From Bradyrhizobium sp. BTAi1 (GTDB lineage Bacteria; Pseudomonadota; Alphaproteobacteria; Rhizobiales; Xanthobacteraceae), in contig NC_009485.1 in NCBI RefSeq assembly GCF_000015165.1, positions 6,343,501 to 6,407,500 on the forward strand: DNA of 64,000 nt. The letters run 5' to 3'. The first letter of the stretch is position 1, and the number at the start of each line of letters is the position of its first letter. Below, piece after piece: positions 17,975 to 25,374 of the stretch. The translations under genes were made by a program, and so were the position numbers. Under the pieces are notes generated by a model. That model was not told the DNA's origin and did no database searches. It worked only from the letters and a program-made list of their open reading frames with translations.

Positions 17975-19396
17975 TCAGTTCGCCGGAATGATCTTGCCGG
18001 GATTGAAGATGTTCTGCGGATCGAGCGCCTTCTTCACCGCCCGCATCGCATCGAGGGCTTCCTCGCCGAGTTCGGATTTGAGGTATTTCTGCTTGCCCTG
18101 GCCGATGCCATGCTCGCCGGTGCAGGTGCCGCCCATCGCCTGGGCGCGCTCGACCAGCCGATGCATGAACTCCTCGCCACGCGCCATCTCGCCGGCGTCG
18201 TCGACATCGCACATCAGCGAGCAGTGGAAATTGCCATCGCCGACATGGCCGACGATCGGCGAGGTCAGATTGAGACGCGCGAGATCCTCCTCGGTCTCGC
18301 CGACACAATCGGCCAGCCGCGAGATCGGCACGCAGACATCGGTCGCAACCACGCCGGCGCCCGGCCGGATGGCCTTCACGGACCAATAGGCGTCGTGGCG
18401 CGCCTGCCACAGCTTGGTGCGATCCTCGGGCTTCGTGGTCCAGCTGAACTCACCGCCACCGCATTCGGCGGCGATCTCCGCAAAATTCTTCGACTGTTCG
18501 GCGACCTCGGCCTCGCTGCCATGGAACTCCAAGAGCAGCAGCGGCGTCTCCGGCAGGGTCAGCTTCGAATAGGCGTTGCAGGCCTTGACCTGCGCGGCAT
18601 TGAGCAGTTCGATGCGCGCCACCGGGATGCCGGTCTGGATCGCCAGGATGGTCGCCTGACAAGCCCCGCGCACCGTTTCAAACGAGCATGCGGCCGCAGC
18701 GATGGTCTCGGGAATGCCGCGCAGCCGGATCGTCATCTCGCAGATGATGCCGAGCGTGCCCTCGGCGCCGATGAACAGATGCGTCAGATCGTAGCCGGCC
18801 GCCGATTTCTTGGCGCGGGTGCCGGTCTTGATGATTTCGCCGTCAGCCCGCACGACCTTCAGCGCCAGCACGTTCTCGCGGATGGTGCCGTAGCGCACGG
18901 CGTTGGTGCCGGAGGCCCGGGTCGAGGCCATGCCGCCGAGCGAAGCGTCGGCGCCGGGATCGATCGGAAAGAACAGGCCCTGGTCGCGGAGATATTCGTT
19001 GAGCGTCTTGCGGGTGATGCCGGGCTGGATCACGCAGTCGAGATCCTCGGCATGCACCTCGAGCACCTTGTTCACGTCGCGCAGGTCGATGCAGATGCCG
19101 CCGGCCGGCGCGTTGACCTGGCCCTCGAGCGAGGTGCCGGTGCCGAACGGAATGATCGGCACGCCACGGGCAGCGCAGATGCGGACGACGTCCTGGATGT
19201 CGGCGGTCTCCTGCGCCAGCACCACGCCATCCGGCGGCTGCGTCGGCAGCCAGGTCGTGGTATGGCCATGCTGCTCGCGCACGGCCTGCGAGGTGATCAG
19301 CCTGTTGCCGAAGCGCGCCGCGAGCGCGTCGAGCGCGCTTTTCAGCGCCTCCGGCGCCGGCCGCTTCAGGTCGTGATGGGGAAGAGTCGTCGCCAC
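17975..19396 (-). CDS. FAD-linked D-lactate/glycolate-type dehydrogenase
   Basis: 473 residues from a GTG at 19396, chosen for the GGAGG five bases upstream. The N-terminal FAD-binding (PCMH) domain carries PIIPFGTGTSLEGQ and GGMASTRASGTNAVRYG. The C-terminal FAD-oxidase domain has GHVGDGNFHCSL and TGEHGIGQGK, the ligand motifs of the GlcD / D-lactate dehydrogenase (cytochrome) group. It should oxidise D-lactate or a similar 2-hydroxyacid to a 2-oxoacid and pass electrons to a carrier. No glcE or glcF gene is adjacent, which favours the stand-alone D-lactate dehydrogenase (Dld) type. A thioesterase gene is divergent across 72 bp. Confidence 0.9.
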   Translation of the reverse strand: MATTLPHHDLKRPAPEALKSALDALAARFGNRLITSQAVREQHGHTTTWLPTQPPDGVVLAQETADIQDVVRICAARGVPIIPFGTGTSLEGQVNAPAGGICIDLRDVNKVLEVHAEDLDCVIQPGITRKTLNEYLRDQGLFFPIDPGADASLGGMASTRASGTNAVRYGTIRENVLALKVVRADGEIIKTGTRAKKSAAGYDLTHLFIGAEGTLGIICEMTIRLRGIPETIAAAACSFETVRGACQATILAIQTGIPVARIELLNAAQVKACNAYSKLTLPETPLLLLEFHGSEAEVAEQSKNFAEIAAECGGGEFSWTTKPEDRTKLWQARHDAYWSVKAIRPGAGVVATDVCVPISRLADCVGETEEDLARLNLTSPIVGHVGDGNFHCSLMCDVDDAGEMARGEEFMHRLVERAQAMGGTCTGEHGIGQGKQKYLKSELGEEALDAMRAVKKALDPQNIFNPGKIIPAN

Positions 19397-19468
19397 AATG
19401 TCCTCCGCGAGTTGGGCGGACCGTGGCAAAGGACGCAACAGGGGTCAAGGGAGCAAACGGAAGAGCCG

Positions 19469-19975
19469 ATGAGCGATAATGCAATGCCCACACCGGCCGG
19501 CGGCGGCCCGTTCCTGTCGCAGATCATGCAGATCGAGCCGCAATGGATCGACTACAACGGCCACCTCAACATGGCCTATTACAACGTGATGTTCGACCGC
19601 GCGATCGATCAGATGTGGGCCGAGCTCGGCATCGGGCCGGCCTACATGAAGGACCGCCAAGGCTCGACCTTCACCGCCGAATGCCATGTGCGGTATCTGC
19701 GCGAGATCCATCTCGGCGATCCCGTCCGGATCGCCGTCTGGCTGATCGCCGCCGACGAAAAGCGGCTGCACACGTTCGAAGAGCTGCGCCACGCCGACGA
19801 AGGCTGGATCTCCGCGACCTCCGAGAACATGTCGGTGCATATCGACATGACCAGGCGCAAGGTCGCGCCCTTCCCGGCCGATATCCAGGACAATATCGAA
19901 CGCGTGCTGCAGGCGCATGCTGCGCTGCCGCGGCCCGAGGGCCTTGGCCGCGCCATCGGCATGCCGAAGAAATAA
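19469..19975 (+). CDS. Hot-dog fold acyl-CoA thioesterase (4HBT family)
   Basis: 168 residues from ATG 19469, preceded by GGAAGAG. The motif WIDYNGHLNMAYYNVMFDRA holds the catalytic aspartate loop of 4-hydroxybenzoyl-CoA thioesterase-like enzymes, and VRYLREIHLGDPVRI forms the central strand pair. The DYNGHLN variant is typical of thioesterases from carnitine/betaine and aromatic-CoA contexts. It presumably hydrolyses a small acyl-CoA in the cytosol. The open frame runs upstream to 17642, but that part is antisense to the dehydrogenase and not coding. Confidence 0.87.
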   Translation: MSDNAMPTPAGGGPFLSQIMQIEPQWIDYNGHLNMAYYNVMFDRAIDQMWAELGIGPAYMKDRQGSTFTAECHVRYLREIHLGDPVRIAVWLIAADEKRLHTFEELRHADEGWISATSENMSVHIDMTRRKVAPFPADIQDNIERVLQAHAALPRPEGLGRAIGMPKK

Positions 19976-19977
19976 GC

Positions 19978-21477
19978 TCAGCCCGAACGCACCCAGTCCG
20001 GCAGGCGGTCGAACCAAGGCTGCGCCTGCTCGAGCTGACGAGCGAGCTGCAGCAGCCGGACTTCATCGCCCAGCCGACCCGTGAACTGGACGCCGAGCGG
20101 CAGGCCCTCGGCGGTCCAATGCAGCGGCACGCTCATCGCCGGCGTGCCGGTCAGATTAGCGAGCTGGGTGAACGGCACATATTGCAGGCTGTCGCGGGCG
20201 ATCTTGTCGATCATGCCGTCGAGCCAGCCTAAGCGCGTCAGCAATCCGAGCAGGCCGACGCGATCGAGCATGTCGAGCAATATCTGCTCGGCCGCCGTCG
20301 GATCGCCCTGGCCGTGGCGCACCGGCGGATGCGCCAAAGTCGGCGTCAGCAGCATGTCGTAGCGCGCATGGAAACGCGCCAGCGCGCGGGCGAAGCCGTT
20401 CCATTTCAATAGCTGCGTCGTCAACGCGCCGGCGGAGACCGCCCCGCCGAGCGTCGCCAGCACCCGTGTCAGCAGCTCGAACTCCGCGCGCCCGGCGCCT
20501 TTGGCGCGCGCCTCCGCCACCAGCGCCGCCACCTGGCCGAAATAGATGTGCAGGAACGAGGTCGCGAGCGCGCCGCCATCGATGGCGGGCGTCGCCTCCT
20601 CGACCTCATGGCCGAGGCCCTGCAGCAGTTTGACGGCATTCTCGGTCGCAAGCTTCGCCTCGGCATGAACTGCCATGCCGATCGGTGAGGCCGTCGTGAC
20701 ACCGATGCGCAGGCGCGGCGGATCACGCGTCACGGCGTTCGCGAACACCACGCCAGGCTCGGCCACGAGAAACGGATCGCCAGGCTCGGGCCCGGTGATG
20801 ACGTCGAGCGCCAGCGCCGTGTCGCGCACACTGCGCGAGATCACGCCTTCGCTGGAGGCGCCGTACCAATATTCGCCGAAGCCCGGCCCGGAGGACACCC
20901 GGCCGCGCGACGGCTTCAGTCCAAACAGGCCACAGCAGGCGGCGGGAATGCGAATGGAGCCGCCGCCGTCATTGCCGGCGGCCATCGGCACCACGCCGGA
21001 GGCGACGGCCGCTGCCGCGCCGCCGCTCGAACCGCCGGACACATGCGCCGCATTCCAGGGATTGTTGACGCGGCCGAAGGCGCGCGAGTCGGACACGCCC
21101 TTCAGCGCCAGCTCCGGAAGATTGGTCTTGCCGAAGATCACAAGGCCGGCCTCGATATAGCGCCGCACGACATGCGCATGCTCAGCGGCGACGACACCGG
21201 ACAGCGCCTTGCTGCCACAGGCCGTCGGCAGGCCGGCATAGTCCTGCGCGCAGTCCTTGATCAGAAACGGCACGCCGGCAAAGGGGCCGGCTGCGAGCCT
21301 GGTCAGCTGCGTGCGCGCCTCGCGCTCCATCAGCTTGCAGATCGCGTTGGTCTTCGGCTGCGCCCGCTCGCTCTGCTGCAGGGCGAGCTGCAGCAGCTCG
21401 GCCGCCGTGGTCTCACCTGTCCTGACCGCGTCAGCCAGCGCCGTTGCGTCGCGCTGCACATAATCATGGACGCTCAC
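19978..21477 (-). CDS. Amidase signature family hydrolase
   Basis: 499 residues from a GTG at 21477 with GGGGAGGG just upstream. The Ser-cisSer-Lys triad is complete: K74 in FLIKDCAQ, S150 in the GGSSGG signature and S174 in GGGSIRIP, with the usual 24-residue spacing between the two serines. The family cleaves carbon-nitrogen amide bonds of small amides, including nylon-oligomer and indoleacetamide-type substrates; the substrate here is unknown. It ends 2 bp from the convergent thioesterase stop and diverges from the Roadblock gene across 263 bp. Confidence 0.92.
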   Translation of the reverse strand: MSVHDYVQRDATALADAVRTGETTAAELLQLALQQSERAQPKTNAICKLMEREARTQLTRLAAGPFAGVPFLIKDCAQDYAGLPTACGSKALSGVVAAEHAHVVRRYIEAGLVIFGKTNLPELALKGVSDSRAFGRVNNPWNAAHVSGGSSGGAAAAVASGVVPMAAGNDGGGSIRIPAACCGLFGLKPSRGRVSSGPGFGEYWYGASSEGVISRSVRDTALALDVITGPEPGDPFLVAEPGVVFANAVTRDPPRLRIGVTTASPIGMAVHAEAKLATENAVKLLQGLGHEVEEATPAIDGGALATSFLHIYFGQVAALVAEARAKGAGRAEFELLTRVLATLGGAVSAGALTTQLLKWNGFARALARFHARYDMLLTPTLAHPPVRHGQGDPTAAEQILLDMLDRVGLLGLLTRLGWLDGMIDKIARDSLQYVPFTQLANLTGTPAMSVPLHWTAEGLPLGVQFTGRLGDEVRLLQLARQLEQAQPWFDRLPDWVRSG

Positions 21478-21659
21478 ATTGCCCTCCCCGCATGGCAATC
21501 AGCCGACCGTCATCGTAGCAGATTCCGGCCGGAATGGCGGCGCAGCGGCGAGAAAAAACGGCGACAATACGGCCGAACGACGACCATTGCGGCAGAGTCG
21601 CGCCCGCAATCAGCCTGCGCGACGGCGATATTAAGTAATAGCATCACACGTTAGTTAAT

Positions 21660-21673
21660 TTGATTCAGATCAT
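21660..21673 (+). promoter_or_regulatory. FNR/FixK-type box upstream of the Roadblock-ODP cluster
   Basis: The sequence TTGATTCAGATCAT matches the FNR/FixK consensus TTGAT-N4-ATCAA at nine of ten defined bases. It is 67 bp before the ATG at 21741, so a class II promoter with the box centred near -41.5 would start transcription about 30-35 bases before the gene. The only alternative target is the amidase, 183 bp away in the other direction. FixK2 drives low-oxygen genes in Bradyrhizobium, which fits an oxygen-binding protein in the cluster. Confidence 0.5.
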
Positions 21674-21740
21674 TCGTGGCGCTCCCGATGACGACTTACG
21701 CTGACGCATCGTTGTGTGGCGTTGAGTTGACGAGACTGCA

Positions 21741-22574
21741 ATGGGACGCTTGGCAAGCCTGCTGAAGACATCACAAGCCTCGGACGCGACCTCGCCGATT
21801 GGCCGCGTCACCACAGCCGACTACTTCATCCTGCTGTCGCGCGCGATGGAGAACCTTCCCGATTCAAATGCCGAGCGCCGCGCCGAAGTCTATCAGTCGG
21901 CCCGCCACGCTTTGCTCACTCAGCTCGAGGCGATGAATCCGCCCGTTTCGCGATCACGCATCAAGGCCGAGCAGCGCGCGCTCGACGACGCGGTCGAGAC
22001 GATTGAGACGCGCGCGCTGAGCGCTCCGCTCGACGATCCGGAGCCGCCGGTGACGCTGGCTCCCGGCCACTTCCCTCGTTTCTTTGCCGCAAATTCCGAC
22101 GTTCCCACCGTTTCCGCTTCAACAACTCACGATGACGACCAGGACCCCGCCATGGCTCAGAGTCAATTTCATTCCAAGTTTTCGGCACGCGCCGTCGAGG
22201 AGAAGCCGATGTCACGTCTCGATGAAATCAACCGGGTGCTGCGCAAGCTGCAGAGCGACTCCTTCGGGGTCGAGGCCTGCGCTCTGATCTCGGAGGACGG
22301 GCTGATGATCGCAAGCGTGCTCGCCGCCGACATGGAGGAGACGCGGGTCGCCGGCATGACCGCGACGCTGCTGTCGCTCGGTGGCCGCGCGGCGATGGAG
22401 CTCGGCCGCAGCCATCTGCAGGAGGTCATCATCCGCGGCGAGTCCGGCTACGCGGTGCTGGTCAGCGCCGGCCGCGGCGCGCTGCTGCTCGCGCTGACCA
22501 ACGAGAACAGCAAGCTCGGGCTGACCTTCTTCGACATGCGCGAGGCGGTCCGCTCGCTGCAGAAAGTCCTTTAG
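21741..22574 (+). CDS. Roadblock/LC7 domain protein with helical N-terminal extension
   Basis: 277 residues. Residues 24-95 form a helical domain (DYFILLSRAM, then AEVYQSARHALLTQLEAMNPP) resembling one I recall in many rhizobial membrane proteins. A disordered linker rich in Asp, Thr and Ser follows, and residues 157-277 are a complete Roadblock/LC7 domain (ACALISEDGLMIASVL, TATLLSLGGRAAMELG, VLVSAGRGALLLAL). Roadblock domains dimerise and regulate GTPases or act as scaffold modules in bacterial sensing. An internal ATG at 22209 with GAGGAGAAG upstream could yield the 121-residue Roadblock domain alone. It is the first gene of a four-gene cluster, 60 bp before the ODP gene, and a FixK-like box lies upstream. 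Confidence 0.85.
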   Translation: MGRLASLLKTSQASDATSPIGRVTTADYFILLSRAMENLPDSNAERRAEVYQSARHALLTQLEAMNPPVSRSRIKAEQRALDDAVETIETRALSAPLDDPEPPVTLAPGHFPRFFAANSDVPTVSASTTHDDDQDPAMAQSQFHSKFSARAVEEKPMSRLDEINRVLRKLQSDSFGVEACALISEDGLMIASVLAADMEETRVAGMTATLLSLGGRAAMELGRSHLQEVIIRGESGYAVLVSAGRGALLLALTNENSKLGLTFFDMREAVRSLQKVL

Positions 22575-22634
22575 CGCAATCGTCGTCAAAACAGCCGGCG
22601 CGGGCAATGGCGCGGCGCCGGAGGGAGTAGTTTC

Positions 22635-23396
22635 ATGGCCAATACCGTCCTCTATGATGACGGCGTTCACAAGAACATCCTGCTGGAGGATTTCAACGCC
22701 GGCGACCTCGCCGTGCAGGCGAACCAGCATCTGATCATCCATGACCGCGTCGGCATGCTGCTCGACCCCGGCGGGCACAAGGTCTATTCCAAGGTGCTGG
22801 GCGAGACCTTCAGCGAGCTCTCGGGCGGGCGGCTGAAATATCTGTTCCTGTCGCATCAGGACCCCGACATCGTGGCGGCGATCAATGGCTGGCTGATGAC
22901 CACCGATGCCGATGCCTACATCTCCGAGCTGTGGACCCGCTTCGTGCCGCATTTCGGCTTCGATCACATCGTCGCCCACCGGCTGAAGCCGATCCCCGAC
23001 GAGGGCATGGTGTTCGATCTCGCCGGCAGCAAGCTCTACGCCCTGCCCGCGCATTTCCTGCACAGCGAAGGCAATTTCCAGCTCTACGATCCGATTTCGA
23101 AGATCCTCTACAGCGGCGATCTCGGCGCCTCGATCGGCGTCGACTATACGGTCACCCGCGACTTCAAGGCGCATATCCGCTTCATGGAGGGTTTTCACCG
23201 CCGCTACATGGTGTCGAACCGGGTGATGAAGGCGTGGGCGCAGATGGTGCGGCCGCTCGACATCGAGATCATCGCCCCGCAGCACGGCGCGCTGTTTCCG
23301 GATGCGGGGATGTCGCGCCAGTTCATCGAGTGGTGCGCCGGGCTCGAATGCGGCATCGACCTGATCACGCCGAAGTTCAAGGTGCCCGCGGCCTGA
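22635..23396 (+). CDS. ODP-type diiron metallo-beta-lactamase protein (oxygen-binding)
   Basis: 253 residues, a stand-alone metallo-beta-lactamase domain with a strong GGAGGGAG ribosome site. Aligned by eye to flavodiiron proteins, the ligand set is H74-x-D76-x-D78 (SHQDPD), H143 (LHSEGN), D162 (SGD) and H217 (APQHGAL), so both iron sites look complete. The flavodoxin domain of true flavodiiron enzymes is absent. This matches the ODP group (Thermotoga TM0755, Treponema ODP), which binds oxygen at a diiron site and is linked to chemotaxis in spirochaetes. Here it is probably a cytoplasmic oxygen or nitric-oxide sensor, since its neighbours carry Roadblock domains and no reductase is present. 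Confidence 0.88.
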   Translation: MANTVLYDDGVHKNILLEDFNAGDLAVQANQHLIIHDRVGMLLDPGGHKVYSKVLGETFSELSGGRLKYLFLSHQDPDIVAAINGWLMTTDADAYISELWTRFVPHFGFDHIVAHRLKPIPDEGMVFDLAGSKLYALPAHFLHSEGNFQLYDPISKILYSGDLGASIGVDYTVTRDFKAHIRFMEGFHRRYMVSNRVMKAWAQMVRPLDIEIIAPQHGALFPDAGMSRQFIEWCAGLECGIDLITPKFKVPAA

Positions 23397-23397
23397 C

Positions 23398-24204
23398 ATG
23401 CTGGCTCCGTCTCCCAATTTCGGTTCGTCACCGCTGCCGCACGGCATGCCATCGTCCTCGGCTGCAGCGCGTTTCGAGCCCTGTACCGTCGCCGGCGAGG
23501 AGGCTCCGGTCTGGCTCGCAGCCGCGTTTGCCGTCGCCGGCGTGCTCATCGCCATCATGTCGGCCGCGCTGTGGCAGCAGAGCCTGGCACGCACGCCCGA
23601 GGTCGCCGCCTCAGCCCCGCCGGCGGTGACGCAGGCGCCAATGCCAGCGCCGGCGGAGCGGACGCCCGAGCCGATGCTGAAGCCGCCGGAGACGCCGTCG
23701 CCGGAGCCGTTGCAGACCCCTGTGACGATCGCAGCCCCAGCCGCGGCGCCGGAGCCTGTCATCAGCGTGCCCAGTCCGACACCCGTCGCCGCCCTGCCCG
23801 AACCGGCGACCGCCGCCCGCAAGGCCGCCACCGAATGTTTCGCGCCGCTGTCGATCGCCTTCGAGCGCGGCAGCACGCGGCCCAATCCGGCCGACGTGAA
23901 ACGGTCGCTGCCGATCCTGCAAAGCGCGTTGGCGCGCCATGGCGACGCGGCGGTCCTGGTCGAGGGGCATACCGACGCCAGCGGCAGCGAGGATCTCAAC
24001 GTGCTCCTGAGCTATTCGCGCGCCAAGGCCGTCGCGGAGCTATTGAAGCGCGATGGCATCGCGGCGCATCGCATCACGGTGCGCGCCGCGGGGGCCGGCG
24101 AGGCGCGCGGCACGGCCGAGGCGGTGGCCGGCGACCGCAAGGCGGTCCTGCGGCTCGCCGGCGTCGACGATTGCGATCAACTCACGGCAGCGAAGCGACC
24201 ATGA
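23398..24204 (+). CDS. Membrane-anchored OmpA-family (peptidoglycan-binding) protein
   Basis: 268 residues starting one base after the ODP stop. A single membrane segment (about residues 40-60, WLAAAFAVAGVLIAIMSAAL) has no cleavage site and should anchor the protein in the inner membrane. A Pro/Ala/Glu-rich linker (about 65-135) spans the periplasm, and residues 140-260 are an OmpA C-terminal-like domain: IAFERGST, VEGHTDASGSEDLN, LSYSRAKAVAELL. OmpA domains of this kind bind peptidoglycan, as in MotB and Pal. The stop overlaps the next gene by ATGA. It would link the sensor cluster to the cell wall. Confidence 0.87.
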   Translation: MLAPSPNFGSSPLPHGMPSSSAAARFEPCTVAGEEAPVWLAAAFAVAGVLIAIMSAALWQQSLARTPEVAASAPPAVTQAPMPAPAERTPEPMLKPPETPSPEPLQTPVTIAAPAAAPEPVISVPSPTPVAALPEPATAARKAATECFAPLSIAFERGSTRPNPADVKRSLPILQSALARHGDAAVLVEGHTDASGSEDLNVLLSYSRAKAVAELLKRDGIAAHRITVRAAGAGEARGTAEAVAGDRKAVLRLAGVDDCDQLTAAKRP

Positions 24205-24845
24205 CGATCTATGCCATTCTCAGCGGCCTCGGCGCCGCCATTCTTCTGCTCACCGGCGGTTATCTGTTCGGCGCGCGCCAGGGCGCGCAGGCGCGCGATC
24301 TGCTGCGCCGGCAGGTGCAATTGCAGGCGGCCAGTCTCGACCAGCTGCAGGAGCGGAGCAATCAGGAGGCGGCCGAGCGGGAGACCAGCCTGCGCAGCGC
24401 CATCCAGGACGTGCTGGCGCCGCTGGTCGAGCGCGAGCGCATCTCGCTGGATCTGGCGCAGCTCGCAACCCGCCCCGGCCGCCGTCGCGAGCTGGTGCCG
24501 CTGCTCGACCGGATCGCCGAGGTCGGCCGTTTCCAGACCGTGCTGCTGACCAATGAAGAAGGCCTGCCGCTCGCGGCCAACACCACCGCCCGTCATACCG
24601 AGCGGCTGGCCGCGGCCGCAACACGGCTCTCGCTGGTCGCCGAGAAGGTCAGCGGTGAGCACGCCGTCGCGCCGCTCTCGGTGATGCTGCGCGATGCAAC
24701 GGAGGCCACGACGCTGTGCCGGATCTTCCGCGTCCAGGACCAGACGCTGACCCTGACCGCGCTGTCCAACGATCCGAGGCTCGCCTCCGTGGCGCTCGAT
24801 CCGGCTCTCGCCAAGGTCCAGGTCGCGCTCACTGCGCCGGCGTGA
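24201..24845 (+). CDS. Membrane-anchored coiled-coil protein with Roadblock-like C-terminus
   Basis: 214 residues. An N-terminal membrane segment (about 3-25, IYAILSGLGAAILLLTGGYL) is followed by a Gln/Glu-rich coiled coil (about 35-80) and a globular C-terminus (about 100-212). In that C-terminal part, FQTVLLTNEEGLPLAANT, TERLAAAATRLSLVAEKV and QTLTLTALSNDPRLA follow the beta-alpha-beta order of a Roadblock/LC7 domain. The family call is by eye and tentative. The ATG overlaps the OmpA-like stop (ATGA), so it is translationally coupled. It could dimerise with the Roadblock protein encoded at 21741. Confidence 0.75.
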   Translation: MTIYAILSGLGAAILLLTGGYLFGARQGAQARDLLRRQVQLQAASLDQLQERSNQEAAERETSLRSAIQDVLAPLVERERISLDLAQLATRPGRRRELVPLLDRIAEVGRFQTVLLTNEEGLPLAANTTARHTERLAAAATRLSLVAEKVSGEHAVAPLSVMLRDATEATTLCRIFRVQDQTLTLTALSNDPRLASVALDPALAKVQVALTAPA

Positions 24846-24862
24846 CGGAGCAGCAAAGCGCA

Positions 24863-24898
24863 AAGGGCGCAGCACCTCTTGCGAGGCGCTACGCCCTT
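24863..24898. terminator. Bidirectional hairpin between convergent genes
   Basis: Left arm 24863-24878 and right arm 24883-24898 pair over 16 bases with a few mismatches around a TTGC loop. It lies between the end of the four-gene cluster and the end of the convergent DUF1328 gene. There is no long T-run on either side, so it is a probable but imperfect terminator. Confidence 0.5.
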
Positions 24899-24928
24899 CG
24901 CCGACCTCATTGTCAGGGATGAGGCCGA

Positions 24929-25102
24929 CTACACGCGGGTGCGGCCGCGGGCGAGGCCCACGACGGCCGACACCAGAAACAGCACGATAGCGATGAAGAA
25001 GATGATCTTGGCGATCTCGATGGAGGCACCGGCGACGCCGCCGAAGCCGAGGATGCCGGCGATCAATGCGATAACCAGGAAGGTAACGACCCAGCCTAAC
25101 AT
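24929..25102 (-). CDS. DUF1328 small membrane protein
   Basis: 57 residues from ATG 25102, with AGAGG upstream. It is almost entirely hydrophobic, with two membrane segments: MLGWVVTFLVIALIAGILGF and IIFFIAIVLFLVSAVVGL. A short basic tail (ARGRTRV) follows. This is the full normal length of DUF1328 (YtjA-like) proteins, which in rhizobia are often general-stress genes. A TGGAAC element near 25190-25185 on the minus strand resembles the -35 of EcfG promoters, but the matching -10 is poor (GATT instead of CGTT), so that regulation is only a guess. The frame upstream to 25201 is not coding. Confidence 0.85.
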   Translation of the reverse strand: MLGWVVTFLVIALIAGILGFGGVAGASIEIAKIIFFIAIVLFLVSAVVGLARGRTRV

Positions 25103-25374
25103 GACACGACCTCTGTCTCTCGATTGCGGTTCAAAGCGACGCGAGCCTGCGCCGTTGCCGGGACAATCGAGACCGGGAACATTGGTTCCAGGGCGCTGCA
25201 CGGCTAAAAATTCGCGAATCGGCGGAACAATCGGCCCTCCCGCTGCCCCGAATTAGGGCTGTAAAACGCGGCGATCGGCCCCATATAGCCGTCAATCCCT
25301 GCTATGAGGGCTCCTCCTGCAGACCCGTTGATGCCGTCGTATGATGCCGGCAACGGGATGAGACTGATTCGCCG

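Noticed and set aside
17642-19468. Long upstream extension of the thioesterase frame
   Set aside because: The hot-dog domain begins at 19469 with a ribosome site; the upstream part is antisense to the FAD dehydrogenase.
25150-25200. EcfG-type promoter for the DUF1328 gene
   Set aside because: The -35-like GGAAC is present but the -10 region is GATT at the right spacing, two mismatches out of four, so it was not listed as a feature.
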